Positions 39,001-52,854 are shown, numbered from the stretch's first letter. The stretch is 64,000 nt of DNA from Fratercula arctica (GCA_947846985.1 CANTUZ010000001.1:7054004-7118003), one strand, 5' to 3'. Notes: generated from the letters alone by a model not told the origin. Made by a program: numbers and translations.

Positions 39001-42000
39001 ATAAAATAGCAAACTCTAAGGCAATCAGCCCAGACCTTTCCATCAAAGTCAGCTCAGAAAGAAAAAAAAAAGGCAGATTTAAAATAACTATTGTGGATGA
39101 ACTCACCACTGTGTTTCTACAGGCTGATGACATGATGACTGCTTTGGTTTCAATGTGATGTAAAGCCAGACCAACACGCTGTTGACATAGACCCATTGTT
39201 TCATACCAGCGGAAATGCTGTTGAGTTAACGGGACAGGTCCTGACTGATTCAGACCAGAATTCGATATTGGAATAAGCCAACTGAAGTAGATTATTTGAT
39301 CCTAGTGGAGAACTTTTAGTCCTCAAACTTCCCCAGGCTGTAGATAGATCAAGCGTCAGGTAGCTGGATACAGTGAAGGACCAGAGCAATGAGTGCCACG
39401 CGGAGGCCGCAATGAAATTCCTGTAGCCCATTGAATTTCTCCTTGTGCAGAGACAGTACAGGACCAATATATATAAATCCTGCGGGATCTACCCTGTAAG
39501 GTCATAAGCCTAAATTTGCGCCGAGGACAGTACAGGGCCAGCGTGAAGCAGTACGCTACAGCAGGTCATGAGCTGCACCAGGGATGGCAACGTATGACAA
39601 TGCAGAAGGAGAAAATGATGGCACCTGGGCAAGAGATCCCCTGTGCTGAGACTCATGTTGATGATGTCACACCCTTGGCAGAGCTTTGTAAATACTCTCA
39701 AATGTCTGTTTGGAGATGCAGACCACAGCTTTGGCTTGAGCTGTCTTCTGTTCCACAGGGTGATGAAAATGCCTTCATAGGGAAGGTGGCCCCTGGCAAA
39801 ATCTCCCGTCGCAGCACATTGGCTGCCCATGTCCTCCCAAGAGGCTGCTGCACAGCAGTAGCCCTGCCTACATCACATCCCTTTGTGAGCTCCTACAAAC
39901 AGAAAAACTCCACGTACTTACAAATGATTTTATTTATTCTGTTAGAATAGCAAACGTTTTAATACCCATCTATGAATTTGGAAAAGTCATAGCGATTTGC
40001 CCACACATAAAAAACTACCAGGTGGAGTTTTCTTTCCACATTACTATCAGTCATCTCTGCCCCTACTCTGAAGCTTGAAGACATCAGATTCAATACAGCA
40101 TTATTATTTAATGATGTGTTCTCCTGTATCAAGGCAATTAGCAGACTATATAAGTACCGAAATGAAGCTTATGAGCAGTTTTAACATCTTAACAAATTAA
40201 CATTCAGTTAAACTTATGCTACACTGTGTTGAACTGCAGAACCCCAACATCAGAAACAGGAACCCCTGGTTCCCCCTGTGCACGCTAAGGAAGTGCGAGG
40301 TCCCTTTTGGAAAGGAGATCTAAATTCATCCTGAGCATCATTTGGACGTCTGAGTCAAAGGTTTAGTAACATGTCTAGCCAAGCCGCAGAACGTTTTCAC
40401 ATCTGGATGCGTCCCATTTGCTAAACTGCTTCAGTCTGTGAACAATTCCAAAATACACTCGGCTTTATTATTGTAAAAGAATGTAATGTTATATAACCAA
40501 ACGTGAAAGCACATATTGTGGAATATTTCAGAAAGAACAACATGTTAAAACTGCGCTTTTAAAACAAGGTTTGAATTTAACGGAGAAAATGGCCTCAACT
40601 GGTCTGCATATGTCAATAGTTTACTTTACGTAATCGGCTGAGGGCAGAGCAGCCTGCCAGGAGAACTGCTTTTACAATTAAAATCACACCGGTGGAATGG
40701 GAATAGCTTTCTAACCTTCGGAGCAGAGATGGGCCTAAGCCGCAAATGTCAGATCCGGGTTGTTCAAAAGTTTGAAGCATTTAGATCCCAGGGTATCGCC
40801 CCGCTACGTCTTTGAAGCAGATTTAGAAGTTATCCTCAAGGACTTATGGCTGTGTCTCTCTTAGTATACAAAGAAATCCTGAAAGGTTATAAAAATAAGA
40901 TCTTGGGATGGAGGTGGATTTTCTGTGAAATATTTGCAATATCAAGACTGACTTTGCCCTGGTTTTATTGAATGGCTTCTTAGGCTCTGGAAAGTATCTT
41001 CAGTGCTTCTTCAACCTTTACTTCTAAGTTGAGGGCTGCCAAAATACCAACCAAGCTCATTCCAGGCGCAGATACGTGGCTGTGTTAGAAAGGAGATTGC
41101 GGTGCAGTGGAAAAATGCCAGCCCAGACCTTTCGGAGACCTTTTGGAAAGGCCTGTCTCAGATTCCTGCCTATAGAAAAAGAGAAGCAGCCTTCCACCTT
41201 ACAACAGTACTGTGGGAATATGTGAGAAATATGTGTTTTCTTGCAATAGGCACCACTTACCGACGAGGCATCATGGCAGAGAAAGGTGTTAAAGATTTTC
41301 ATAAGCAGAAGGTTTAATATAAAAGAGAGGAGTGGACACCAAAGTGGACTCCTTTTCAATTCTTTGAGTTTTCTTTTATGTATCATAAAGACGGATCATC
41401 TGTAAGTTCTCTGTTAGGAACAGAGAGTTCTGGAGTTTTTGTGCTTATTATGCTGCAGAATTGCCTTTCTTTTTTTTTTTTTTCAATTTGGAGTTTAATA
41501 GCTCATCAGCTAATTGTGGTCCTCTCTGTCACTTTCTAGGCTTGACATTCAAGGCTTGATATCCTCATTTTCTGGATGAAGAACGGACAACTAACAACCC
41601 TCAGGATAACACTGCTCCCCATTTCTGCACTGCTATTATCTAAGGAGGATACCAGCGTGCTTAATAAACTATGGGCAAAGTCTACCTCTTAGATACGCAG
41701 CTTCTGCCTACATCGAAGAGGATGAATGTGGTTCTCTTTCTACAGATACCCCTCTTGAGTCACATTTCCGTAGCAGGCAATCTCTGCGGTGGGAAACACA
41801 GCAGCCTTTCCCATTCTGTGCCACCAGGATTACACAAAGGAAGGGAAGTGAGGAATACGTCATCCCACCGAAACTACAGAGAAAATTCAGGAAGAAAGAA
41901 AAACATCTGAGTTGGAAGGTAGCCATGTCTCAGAGGTTAACACCCTCCTTCTGTGGAAAGTGCCATAGTCATAATGATAAAAAAGTGGTCAAGGCCTTAT

Positions 42001-43566
42001 GTTTCATTCAAAGGAAGGTTTTTCAATTTAATTTCCATTTAAAAAAATATCAAAATTCAGAGCAACGCAGTTCTTTCTAGGCATACTGAAGTTCTGGGCA
42101 AAATGTGCAACATATAGGATACCTTTTTTGGTTAGGAAATCTTTTAAAATGTGGCATGTGTCAGAATCCTGTGAGTAAATCCATTAATAATTCTCAGCCT
42201 ATGGCTTATTTGTGAATCATTTGTTTGCATACTTTACTACCCATTATTCACGTCGTGTGGCCAATTGCTTAAGGCTTCATCTTCGCTGCAAAAGGAATCT
42301 CTTCTTCACTTGGAGGTACCTGGGCCAGATCAGCTTCGCTCCCCCAGCTGCATTTTTCCTTGCGTTTACAGAGATGGAAACCGCTGTGCCTTGCTTCCAT
42401 TAGGATTTATACTGGGATAGCCAGCTGGAGAAAGACAGCTATTTTAATGGAAAAAAACCACTGGGCTTGTGTTTGTTTTTTGTTTGCTTTGCAGTGAACA
42501 TGTCATTTTTGTCCAAGACATTGTTTCAGCTCCCTAATTGAATGACGGAAATTTTTAAAGCAGAACAATGAAATGGCATTCTTCTGAAAAAAAAAAAAAA
42601 AAAGAAAAGAAAAAAAAATCTGGTCGTCATCCAACTATTCGCAAATTATTCTGATTGCAGAAGTCAGAGTAAACCAAACTCATTAAAGTATTTGTGAATA
42701 CATTTGGTATTTTGTATTTTTCAATAGATTCTGCTTACTGCCACACTTGGGCATTGCTCTGTGAAGAGAAGGGAATCCTATTTCCCATCCAGCATCACCT
42801 GTTTCTCATCCCATTTGATCCTACTCAGTAAACAAAGTCATGCACCACAGGAGCACAGCTTTCCTCCATCTTATGTTCCATGAAGCTTTAACTCATTCTG
42901 ATAAGAAACAAGATATCTAGAGGTAAGCAGGAGGCCCAGCTAAAAATATAAGCAAATTAAAAGCTCACTTTTTGAATGCCTTTTCTTGTTATTTAAGGTC
43001 TGCTTGTCAAGGGAGGTGACATTCAGCATTGAACTGGACATCAGAATCTCAGCCTTAGTCATTTCTGCTTAATGCAATAACCTCTTGAATGAAATATTTT
43101 ATTTCCTGGCAAAGGGCTTAACAGAGAAATTAGACTGTGCTCTGGCATGGCACTTAAATTGGCTTCCAGAAAGCTTGTGATTATCTTCTGAAGCCGGCTG
43201 AGCCAAGAGTCTGTTTTTTATCAGTGCTTCTTGGTCTGTTCTCTCCTTTTCATACCAGTTCCACACAGGACTTCAAGCTAATGATTAGGACCGCTTGGGA
43301 AACTGCTCTGATTTGGTTCAGGACATCACTTCTAATTTTATTGTAGCTTCTTCATTCTGTTGCTGCAGACTGTGTCTTGTGCACATATAGGAACCTTGGT
43401 CATCATCTTCTGAAAAAATGACTCAAGCTTTTAACCGACTACTAATCTCAGTTATTATTGATTATTCTTCCACCCGTCTTTCCTTTCACCCATGTACTGC
43501 TCCACCTGGTTACTCTTCCAAAGTCAAAGTGATGAACTTCACAATTTTGTTCTAGTCTAATACTCA

Positions 43567-43600
43567 CTGAAGTCAATGGAAAGATTCATATTGACTTCAG
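43567..43600. repeat. Perfect 11-bp inverted repeat, relic of an old dispersed repeat
   Basis: CTGAAGTCAAT at 43567-43577 is the exact complement of ATTGACTTCAG at 43590-43600, with a 12-base spacer. The motif resembles the common ancient amniote repeat sequence containing GAAGTCAATGG...CCATTGACTTC. The family is not assigned. Confidence 0.5.
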
Positions 43601-44984
43601 TGTCTCTGGGTTATGGTCTAGGCCTAGAAAGATATTTTCAATTTATGGTACTCCTCATAGCTTAAGATGTAAGTGCTTACCTCTGGGAATGTAATTCACA
43701 GTGCTAAATGGGCACTTACTTAAAAAATACAATTATCTTTTTCAGCTTCTACAAAGAGAATTGCACCTCATTCCTAGCAGATAATACCATTATTATTGTT
43801 CCAGGACACAGCAGCATCTCAACAGAGAAGCCAGTATTCAGCCAGTATATCATTAATGAAATTAGCTTCTGTCTCTGAAAGGTTGTCCCTCCAGAAAAAG
43901 ACTGGAACATGTGGGATGGAAAAGATGCTAAAGCTTCCATCACTGCTGTTTATGCAGTTCTTGTTTTTTAATAAAGTCCAAAAAGACACATTATTCTGGC
44001 AACCTGAGTTTATCAGAGGGGCAACCTGATGGTGTAAAAGAGACCAACTTTCATTACCAGTATAATAAATCCATCACAAAGGACTATAGAATGACTTTCT
44101 TCTGTCCTTGAGACATACCCTCTACAGGTAAAGAGGTAGGTCATCTCCTCGCCATGTGTTTTTTAGTCTATTAGCTTGGAAATGCCCACAAACTTGCAGG
44201 AAATGGCAGGCAGTATGTGACAGACAATCCCATGTAGGGAAAGGGGACTGCAAGTGGGACGCGTTTTTCAGTGTGCTGCTGGCCAGTCTGGAAATCATTG
44301 CAACTTCCAGTCTACAAGTGAGTCACCAGGAGGTGAAAAACTTCAAATCCCTTTTAACGAATGCCTTGAGCTGATCAGGACCTTTCCTCTCTTGGGCATG
44401 AATGAAAAAATTAATTTTCCAGAACGCTAAAAACAACATCTCCATCTAAGTATTTTTGCATATGCAGGCAAAACATGCAAACCCATTAAAGGAATGACAG
44501 AAAAGTCCAGAGGAATGTGAGCTATTTTAAAGTGAGAGAATGTCACAGAGGCTCCTACTTGAAACTTCTGCAGTTTGCTAGAGAAAAAGACCCTTTCCAT
44601 GATTCGTTCCATCATCCTGGAGAACTCTACAACAGGAATACAAGCCTATTTAATTCTGGAGAGTGATCAAATTTGGAAGAAGTTCATAGAAACAACTTTT
44701 GCTCTATTGCCTAACAACAGGACACTGAGTTCAGAGAATAAAACAGCAGGAACCACTGTCTGCATGGTGCCATAAGAAAGGTCCTTCAACCCTGATCTGA
44801 ATTCCTGGCAACTCTCAAGAAGTTCAGGTGTAGCTGGTCAACACCAGGTTCCAAAGCTGAAGTCTACGGAGAAGTTATTGTCAGCGTGCAGGGAACTTGC
44901 TCTCCTCTCCCTTGCTTTCCAGCCACTAATTTGCTTTAAAGAAGAACATAAAAATACATCAAATGCTTCCTGGTAAATATTTTT

Positions 44985-45036
44985 CCAGGTACGCTGTTTC
45001 TGTACTTGCCATAGGGCTGTTGTGAGAGTGAAATGT
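44985..45036 (+). mobile_element. Possible MIR-type SINE 3' fragment
   Basis: ccatagggctgttgtgagag followed by tgaaatg resembles the MIR segment CTCATAGGGTTGTTGTGAGGATTAAATG. It is short, so chance is possible. Confidence 0.35.
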
Positions 45037-46213
45037 TCTACCAGCCATTCTCTTTGCTAAGATGCCCAGCACAAAATGACTGTTTGAGAGCCTGGAATTT
45101 GAATGTCAGTAGATCCAAAGCAGAGGAAACCTGAAAAATTTCATAGCTCCAACAGGGATGTGGAAAAGCTTCCTGGTTTAAAAAAGTAATAATAATAAAA
45201 AAGCCGGTGAAAACTGGTAACTCCACATTTACGCCTGGTGTTATGTGATCCTTCCTCCCTTTGAGTTACAGTGGATACCTTGTTCCACCTTCAGAAAACA
45301 TCCGGCTCAGTGGAAGGAGGATGTTTGTTCTGTTCTTCTGAAGAAGTTTGAAGCAGAGCCCAGTCTGGGGCCCCTGATGAAAGGCTTCGTGATGCCACAC
45401 TCCCATGAGGAGATTTTGAAGGAATCTAATTTGCGGTGAGATACAAACGAAACCGTTTGCTTGAACGGGTTTTTCCCCTTTGTGCGTGATGCAATCCTCC
45501 TTTTAAGCTGGTGGATTCCTGTCGTCCAGTTTTACTAAGGCACACAGTGACTTATTGTGCACAGCCAGTTATAATGTTAAAAAATGTTGAGTGCTCTGAC
45601 TGTCGTGGCGGGGTTATTTGCAATTATGAATTACCCGAATTTTCAAATTCACTGGCTAAATTTGTGGTCCTAGCAATGTGTTTCTCAGCTAATAATCTAG
45701 GTCACCTGGATATTTTTAAGGCTGATGTCATTCTTTGTTTCTTTATGATGACGGCAGAAGGCATAAAAAGAGTTTGTCTGTTTTACATTTATCCTGGAAA
45801 AGAGATTGGAGAACTTGCAAAAGTCTTCTATGAAGTAGCCAAAAAAATGAGTTTTAAGAGGACTAAATATTTTCCCACTGTTTAAAGCGTAGAATTTTCA
45901 TTTATTTCTGTTGTTGCTACCAATTAACTTCAATTTCTGGCACATATCCTGAAGAAAACCGTATCTGTTCAAGATCTCATGCCTTATATTTATTTAGCTG
46001 AAACTGCTGAAAAATTCTCTGCTGAAACAAAGGAGAAAGCCGATTTCCACATTTTTAAAAGATAAACAACAATCAAACAAATTCCCAAACAAATAGATTG
46101 TGATGGCTCTAAAAATGTGCAAGCGAAACCATCTCTGTCTCAGATGCTCGGTTCTTATATTAAACCCAGGGCAGTTTATCTTCCTACACTGCACCAATGT
46201 GAGAAGATCAGTG

Positions 46214-46228
46214 GTGTGTGTGTGTGTG
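46214..46228 (+). repeat. (GT)n microsatellite
   Basis: This is an uninterrupted GT alternation of 15 bases. Confidence 0.85.
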
Positions 46229-46564
46229 CCAAATTCTCCTGAAACTGCAATCTTGTCTTCTTTATCTAATAACTGGCCAACTGGGGCCATGCTTGGCTGC
46301 TGGTGACATCAATGATTCTACTGAAGGGACTAAATAAACAGTTAAATGCCTAAAAGTGCTCATCCATGGAAAAATGCCCCTCCGGTCAGAATTGCATTAG
46401 CTTTACAGTAGCAGAATCGAGGTCAGAGACTTGCCCTCTATCATCATCAGTGCTAATGACACATTCACTGAAGATGGCAGCTTCTGCCTCTGAATGTGAG
46501 ATGGAAATAAAACCAAAATCAAGGGTTTTTTGGACTATGTGTTTGTCTTGTAGTGCTGGTCCTC

Positions 46565-47141
46565 ATGTCTGTACTCCGCTCTGGTGAGACCCCACCTGGA
46601 GTCCTGCGTCCAGCTCTGGAGCCCTCAGCACAGGAAAGACATGGACCTGTTGGAGCAGGTCCAGAGGAGGCCACGAAGATGATCAGAGGGCTGGAGCCCC
46701 TCTGCTGTGAGAACAGGCTGAGAGAGTTGGGGTTGTTCAGCCTGGAGAGGAGAAGGCTCTGGGGAGACCTTGTAGTGGCGTTTCAGTACTTAAAGGGGGC
46801 CTACAAGAAAGATGGGGACAGACTTTTTAGTAGGGCCTATGGTGATAGGACAAGAGGTAATGGCTTTAAGCTAAAAGGGCGTAGATTCAGAGTAGACATA
46901 AGGAAGAAAATTTTTACACTGAGGGTGGAGAAACAGTGTCCCAGGTTTCCCAGAGAGGTGGTAGATGCCCCATCTCTGGAAACATTCCAGGTCAGGTTGG
47001 ATGGGGCTGTGAGCAACTTGATCTAGTTGAAGATGTCCCTCCCCATGGCAGGGGGGTTGGAACTACATGATCTTTAACGTCCCTTCCTACCCAACCCATT
47101 CTATGATTCTATGATTTTATGACTCTATGATTCTATGATTT
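46565..47141 (+). mobile_element. CR1 LINE fragment with an expanded 3' tail
   Basis: The plus strand starts in the ORF2 part homologous to ctccgctctggtgagacccc and encodes [40 protein letters not shown] and NGFKLKGRRFRVDIRKKIF. The 157-codon ORF at 46553-47026 is a fused reading of this relic and is not a gene. The end carries an expanded 8-base repeat (ttctatga and variants) from about 47,098 to 47,141, the unit that terminates CR1 elements. Confidence 0.95.
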
Positions 47142-50100
47142 GTTCAGTAAGTGCCAAACACACTGTTTAGAAAAAGTCAAATGGTCACCATGCTCTGCCA
47201 GTACAGCCTGCTCCTGTAAAGCCACTTTGGCGTGATCTTGTATCCAGCGCAGAGCTAGAAAGGCTTAAGAGCATTTTTGTCAATCAAGCTTCTTGTTTGT
47301 TAAGTATCAAACGAAGTGGATCAGATGATTGTTTCAGTTCCATCTCTGGCGGGTACAGCTGCTGTTTGATCTTGGCATGTTCCTTTCAAGCTTCACTGTG
47401 TGAAAGTGGTGACATTTTTATTTGTTTATTTGCAAAAAGTCCTTGTGAACATATCCACTGCTCCATTTGGGGCTAATTTCATGGTGTTCGAATAATTTAG
47501 TTTTTAATCCTTCTCTTGCTGCCGCATGGGGAAGCTACAGAAAGCTATTTTCACTTCTGACATCTCAAGCAGGAGCAGACCACATCTGGGTTTGACTTCT
47601 TTTGACAACATTTGAGAAATTCCATTGCTTGAGGCATTCTGCAAAGAAATACAAGGAGACAAAATCACCATTACATAATGCCTTGGTCTGGATGTCTTGG
47701 ACCAGGGAAGCTAGCCAGAAATACTGGCCTTATTATACGGGATGGACTCAGAACCCTTGAGCTCCACTGATTTTGGACCAACAGGGGTGACACAGGTGTG
47801 TCTCCTCTAAAAATCACAACCCCAAGAGTAATGGCGGCCAGTCTGGCCTCTAGCATAAATTAAAGCACAGAGTGACATCAACTCTACTGCTCATTACTCC
47901 AGCAAAACAACCTTACAAGCAAATTTGTAAAAGAGTATTTATAAAGAGCATAATCTTGTCCAAGTGGTGTAAGAACATCTCAATAATAGCCTCTATGCAT
48001 TATATAGAATGAAAACAACTGATCAGATACCCTACATAAACACCCTCTTGGCTTTGTGGTTTATCCATTACAATATTAAGAAAATGCTATGCAAAAATTC
48101 ACTTTAAACGTTTCATTAACCTTCTTAACTCTGACCCAGCATGATGATACATGCTGAGAAGCTAACCATGTATTTTACATAGCAAATATATGTCTGTGTC
48201 ACAGTAGTTTCGGAGCACAGAATAAATAAACATGGATTTTCCAGCTGTACCAGCTGAGGAAATTAAAGACCCTCCTCAGTAAAGCACTTAGCATCTTGTT
48301 AATTTGAATAGCTCCCAAAATAGATGACCCTTTCCCTTAACAAGAAGTTAGGGGCAGCAAATAAGCAAATTTGCATATGGGAAATACTTATTATTCACCA
48401 GCACTAAATGTTTCCTGTTCAAGTTGGCAACGGAGAAGAATCTAATTCTCTGTAGTGTTTTATAGAGGAGGTAGGAAGTTATTGGGAGAGGGAAGATACT
48501 ACTCGTGTCTACTTGAGAAAATAAGCTAAAGCCAGCATTGATAATTCTGCTGAAGTACTCCCATATTCTATATTAAATGGGCTCTTAGTTGCTTGTTTAA
48601 ATCCATATCTAAATAAGACAGGTCTGAGGAAGGTTCAGGATTAATGTTGGCAGATTCTAATAATACAAACAAGCTTTCAGGATCTTTTAAAAAAAATACA
48701 TGATAACTACAAAGTCAAAGATTAACTTTCCCAAGATTTTCAAAAGTCTCTATGATTTTTGGTAATACACTGTGACAACTGAAAAGGGCTCAGTTTCACA
48801 GCTGAGGAGCACAGTTTTTCCAAAAACAGGCTTTCTGAGATATTTCAAGGCATCCACTCAGATATTAAAGATGTTGGTGCCTTCAACTCACCAGTATCTT
48901 TGGAAAATCTTAGCCACAAGGCAACTGCCTTCTTCATAATGTTGCAAGCTGTAAGAGATAACCAGCTTGGCTTTACTTTTCTGGCTAGCTCATAATGCAG
49001 CCCCTTCTGAGAAAAGCAATGAAAACACAGTTCGCTTGAAGTATTGCAAGAGGCCGTACCATTAGGGAAGCAGAAGAATCTTATATTCCTCTCGCTGGGC
49101 GACAAAATCCAACCACTGATGCTCAGATGTCCTCTCTAAGCGACCTAAGAGAAGCTACTCACCATTTTGGCAGCCACCCAGAGCATGCCTTTTGTGTCCA
49201 AAGTTGGGGAAAAAAGGCCAGAGAGGCAAATGATTTTGCAGGAAGATTGACACCAAAAAAAAAAAAAAAAAAAAAAAGTGCGACTGGAGTATTTTTCACA
49301 GAAGCAAATATTTCACACAGTTTTACTTTCAAAGGCTTGGCCATGGCTTTTGTTTAGTTTCTGTTGTACTTGGCTAGATCCCAGTGTACGATTTGCAGAA
49401 CACGATCTGCCTTTCCTACACCTATGGGGTTTTTTGGTAGCACAGGATTAGCATCTGTTAAAAGCCACATCTTGGTGATCTCAAGGCGGCATACTCAACT
49501 GCACTGGCCAATATCTTATGTTAACAAGGTCAGAAGCAGTGCGGGGGTTATACGACTGGGGGAACAGCTCATCTTGGGCACCTCATCAGTCATTAGCAGT
49601 CGCTGTAAAAGCGATAGGTTTCCAACAGTGACCGAAGGTGGATATCGAATGTCATAGCATCCAGAATTAAGTGGTTTTAGGCTGGGGCCTTTTGTTTAAA
49701 CAGCTGTTTAAATGGTGTAAGACTGGCCCGTTGCAAATATGTAGCTATTTCATACGGAGCACTGCATATACAAATAATACCAGAAAATAAAACCAGAAAA
49801 CTAAGTTATCTTTCCTTCAGCTGCACGGGTGCCCCGGTGCATGTCGGATGCCCTATTCCAGTGATACAGCCACAGATCTGCTGGGATGCCCGATGTTATA
49901 TAAACAGCACAAGAACCTCCTGGTAAATCTAGCTCAGAAAAAGAAGGTACACAAGCACGTATGAGGGATGTCAAGAGACTGTAGCTTGGCTTAAAAGCCG
50001 TGCATTTAAATCTGCAGAGAAAGCCTCTGACACAGAGTTGTGTTAAGGGGTTTGAAAATCTGCGATTATTCCACGGCAGCTGTTCTACCCAGGTCAGCAG

Positions 50101-51093
50101 GAGCGTCCCACTGCACTGGACAGACAGCCTGGCCTTGGTGGGGAGAGAGGCAAAGGAGAGAAGAAGCAGCTGAGAATGGAGTGCAGAGATGAAGAAGATG
50201 TCTTCATGTCACCCCAACCTCTGGCTTTTATTTGAGTGTCGTCTTTATCCCCCTTCCTGCATCCCACAAATGCTTCACGTCGCGTGCTCTCAGAAGAGGA
50301 CTGTTCTAAATCACGCAAGGGCGGAGAGCTCCTCAAAGCCTTCCTACAATTCCTATGTGACACTGAACAGACAAGCTCTTTAGGCCACTCTCCACTTTCT
50401 CTTCCAGTGCAAGAGCATGGGGCCATCAGGTGAAGCTCGGAGAGGCCAGGTGTGGAACAAACAAAAGGAGATGGTTCTTCATTCAACAGTTTGGCCACTG
50501 TCCCTTTTGTCTCTGTGTTTTAGGGACAGGGATTAACCCAACTCTGAGACAACTTCAAAGCCCTCCCTCAGAATCTAAGAAGGGCTGCAGGAAGAGAGAA
50601 GGCAGAGAAAAGAAACCAAGTGACTACAGGGAGCAGTGACTGAAAAGAAGGAAAGAGATGGCAACAAAAGTTTAAACATTTAAAAGTAAGGAACTGCAGG
50701 GGGACAAAGAGCAATGAGCTTCCAACAGCACCACCACTCTGGTAAGCTGCCAAAACAGCAGTGCCGTTCTGTCCAGGAGCAGAAGGACGAATGAAAACAA
50801 GCCTCATAGTCTTGGGGATCAGTCAAGCTTAATCCTCCTGTTAACACAACTGGCTGGCTTGGCCAAGGCCAGAAGGAGGTAGGTGAGGAGGTCCCACAAC
50901 GTGGTGGGGTCTTAGTTGGGACAAGTGTGAATAGAAAGGTGAGGGAAAAAGTGGAGTCTCAGGAAGAGATTCTGGGGAAGCTGAAAGAGGGAATGCAGCC
51001 TGGCAAACTGGATCTAAATGTGTGCTAGGCCTCATGTTGCAAAAAAGGCACAAGTCAAGAAACATCTTGAGCTGCTCTATGAACATATTTGTG
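47142..51093. other. Intergenic stretch
   Basis: No gene is supported. An A-rich run lies at 49254-49277. The block 49,480-49,660 is unusually balanced in composition with several CpGs and could be regulatory. The 134-codon minus-strand ORF at 50498-50094 has no domain. Confidence 0.6.
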
Positions 51094-51292
51094 TCATAGA
51101 ACCATAGAATGGTTTGGGTTGGAAGAGGCCTTTAAAGGTCATCTGGTCCACCCCTTGCCATGGGAAGGGATGTCTTTCACTAGACCGTGTTGCTCAGAGC
51201 CCTGTCCAACCATGTCAAGGGATGGGGCATCCACAACTTCTCTGGGCAGCTTGTTCCAGTGTCTCACCAGCCTCATCGTAAAAAAATTCACT
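51094..51292 (-). mobile_element. Short CR1 LINE 3' fragment, sense on the minus strand
   Basis: The plus strand tcatagaaccatagaatggt followed by ttgggttggaagaggccttt is the complement of the CR1 3' end. The minus strand encodes MRLVRHWNKLPREVVDAPSL. It is diverged and lacks a central segment compared with the other copies. Confidence 0.9.
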
Positions 51293-52854
51293 GCTTGAGT
51301 GGGAATTTTCCACTTTATGTCCATAGTGATCAGAGGGATTGGATCAGAATATAAACGGGGAGACTGGATACCAGGCTAACTAAGATCAGTAAACAAGAAA
51401 ATATGAAGAGAAGAAGAAATCTCACTCTTAGGACAGAACATCTTGGCTAGTGATTCCCCTGGATATAGGAAGTGAAGGCACAGAGGTACAAGAATGATGA
51501 CTGGATTCTCTTTGCATGTGTTTCCAACAGAGCTTGGTGCTGTTACCAGTACAGTTTTGGTAGTGCTAAGAAGTCAGGGATCCTGGCCGCAAGGCTGTCA
51601 GTGCCGTATGTGCCAGCAGGCCTCAGCCCTCCAGTCCACAATGAATACAAGAAACAAGAAGAGACAATAAACAGACAGGAAGACTTTAAAGAAAATGGTA
51701 GGTTAAGGAGGGAACACCTATCTGTCTTAGCCATGACATTTAGAAGACATCTATCACCTTGTTTTCTAAACCCCAACCAAAATTACAGAATGTCCTAGAG
51801 TTCAGAGGAACCACATATTTCTCTCTGCTCCTCTGGAATGACAGTGGTAGGTGAACTGAGTCTTAAACAGAGGATGCATAGAGGCATCTCCTTCCTTTTC
51901 CGGAAACTGGAGTCATTACTGAGACAGGCAGCTGGATGGAGGAAGACCAGCTTGTGGCATAAATTTAAGTACAAGAACACAGATTTTTTTTTGCCAGGTA
52001 CCAGCTGTTTTGGAGACTCATTCAGGTGATTTTTAAGTATAGGAGTTGCTTCATCTAGCCTAGAGTTCATAATTCTCTCAGGGAATCCTACACAGCTCCC
52101 ACAAGGAATGCCTTGTCCTCAGGGTGAGGGGAAGATGCCTATCTATCACTATGACATTCACCCACTAGGATACAGTCTTCCTATCAAGTTTGAGACCCTG
52201 TTTCGGCCCCTGTACTTAGATTACGTATCTTGTTCACTGGGAGCTACGGTCTTTGTAAATGCATTCCAAATTCTGCTTGATTTAATCAGCGTAATTTTCT
52301 CTTCCCTAATGGATTGGCCTTTCCCTCTGTGAGCCAGGAAGGTTTCAGCTGCAGCGAGAGCAGGGAGGGCTCACTGGTGTCACAGCAAACCGTCCACCAT
52401 CCTGCTGTTCAGGGTGTTTATTCCCCGCTCCTTTACCAGCAGCTCCTCCTCTCAAGGTCCACTTCAACTCAGGGAACTTTGCAAGAAGCCCTGTCACTTC
52501 TTACGGCCACCTCGCTGCCCCTGTAAATACAGGCTCCTTATAAACTCTGTGTCACTGACTGGCTGCCTCCTGTCTCTGCAGTGACAAACTGCAACCTTCA
52601 CCTCAGCCTGAGGGAAATTTATGCCATCGCAAAACTCCCTCTTCCCTCCCTTTGCCATCCCCAGGACCTCACAGAGACCTGACCTCCAAAGGCTGTGGCA
52701 GAGCTGCTTTTAACAGGCTCCAAGGAACGGCAGGAGTTTGCCCCAGACCAGCCCCCACATCCCGACTTTCTCCTCCCACCCTCAACTGCAGCCAGAATTT
52801 AATAAATTTGGCTCTTTTCCAAAGGTGGAAACAAAGGAGAGAATATTGCCTTTA

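Larger units (their letters stand above)
33072..46564. other. Long intergenic stretch without a supported gene
   Basis: About 13.5 kb is AT-rich. It holds homopolymer tracts (A runs at 35311-35325, 38888-38907 and 42589-42603; a T run at 41470-41484), a CpG-rich patch at 38109-38147, an inverted-repeat relic at 43567-43600 and a short GT repeat at 46214-46228. The longest ORFs (39516-39950 with 144 codons, 36977-37393 on the minus strand with 138 codons, 45511-45885 with 124 codons) show no known domain and could be chance. Confidence 0.6.

Noticed and set aside
39516..39950. 144-codon plus-strand ORF
   Set aside because: No recognisable domain, ordinary composition, no splice-site support. 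ORFs of this length are expected by chance in 64 kb on six frames.
46553..47026. 157-codon plus-strand ORF
   Set aside because: It is CR1 ORF2 debris inside the CR1 fragment and not a host gene.
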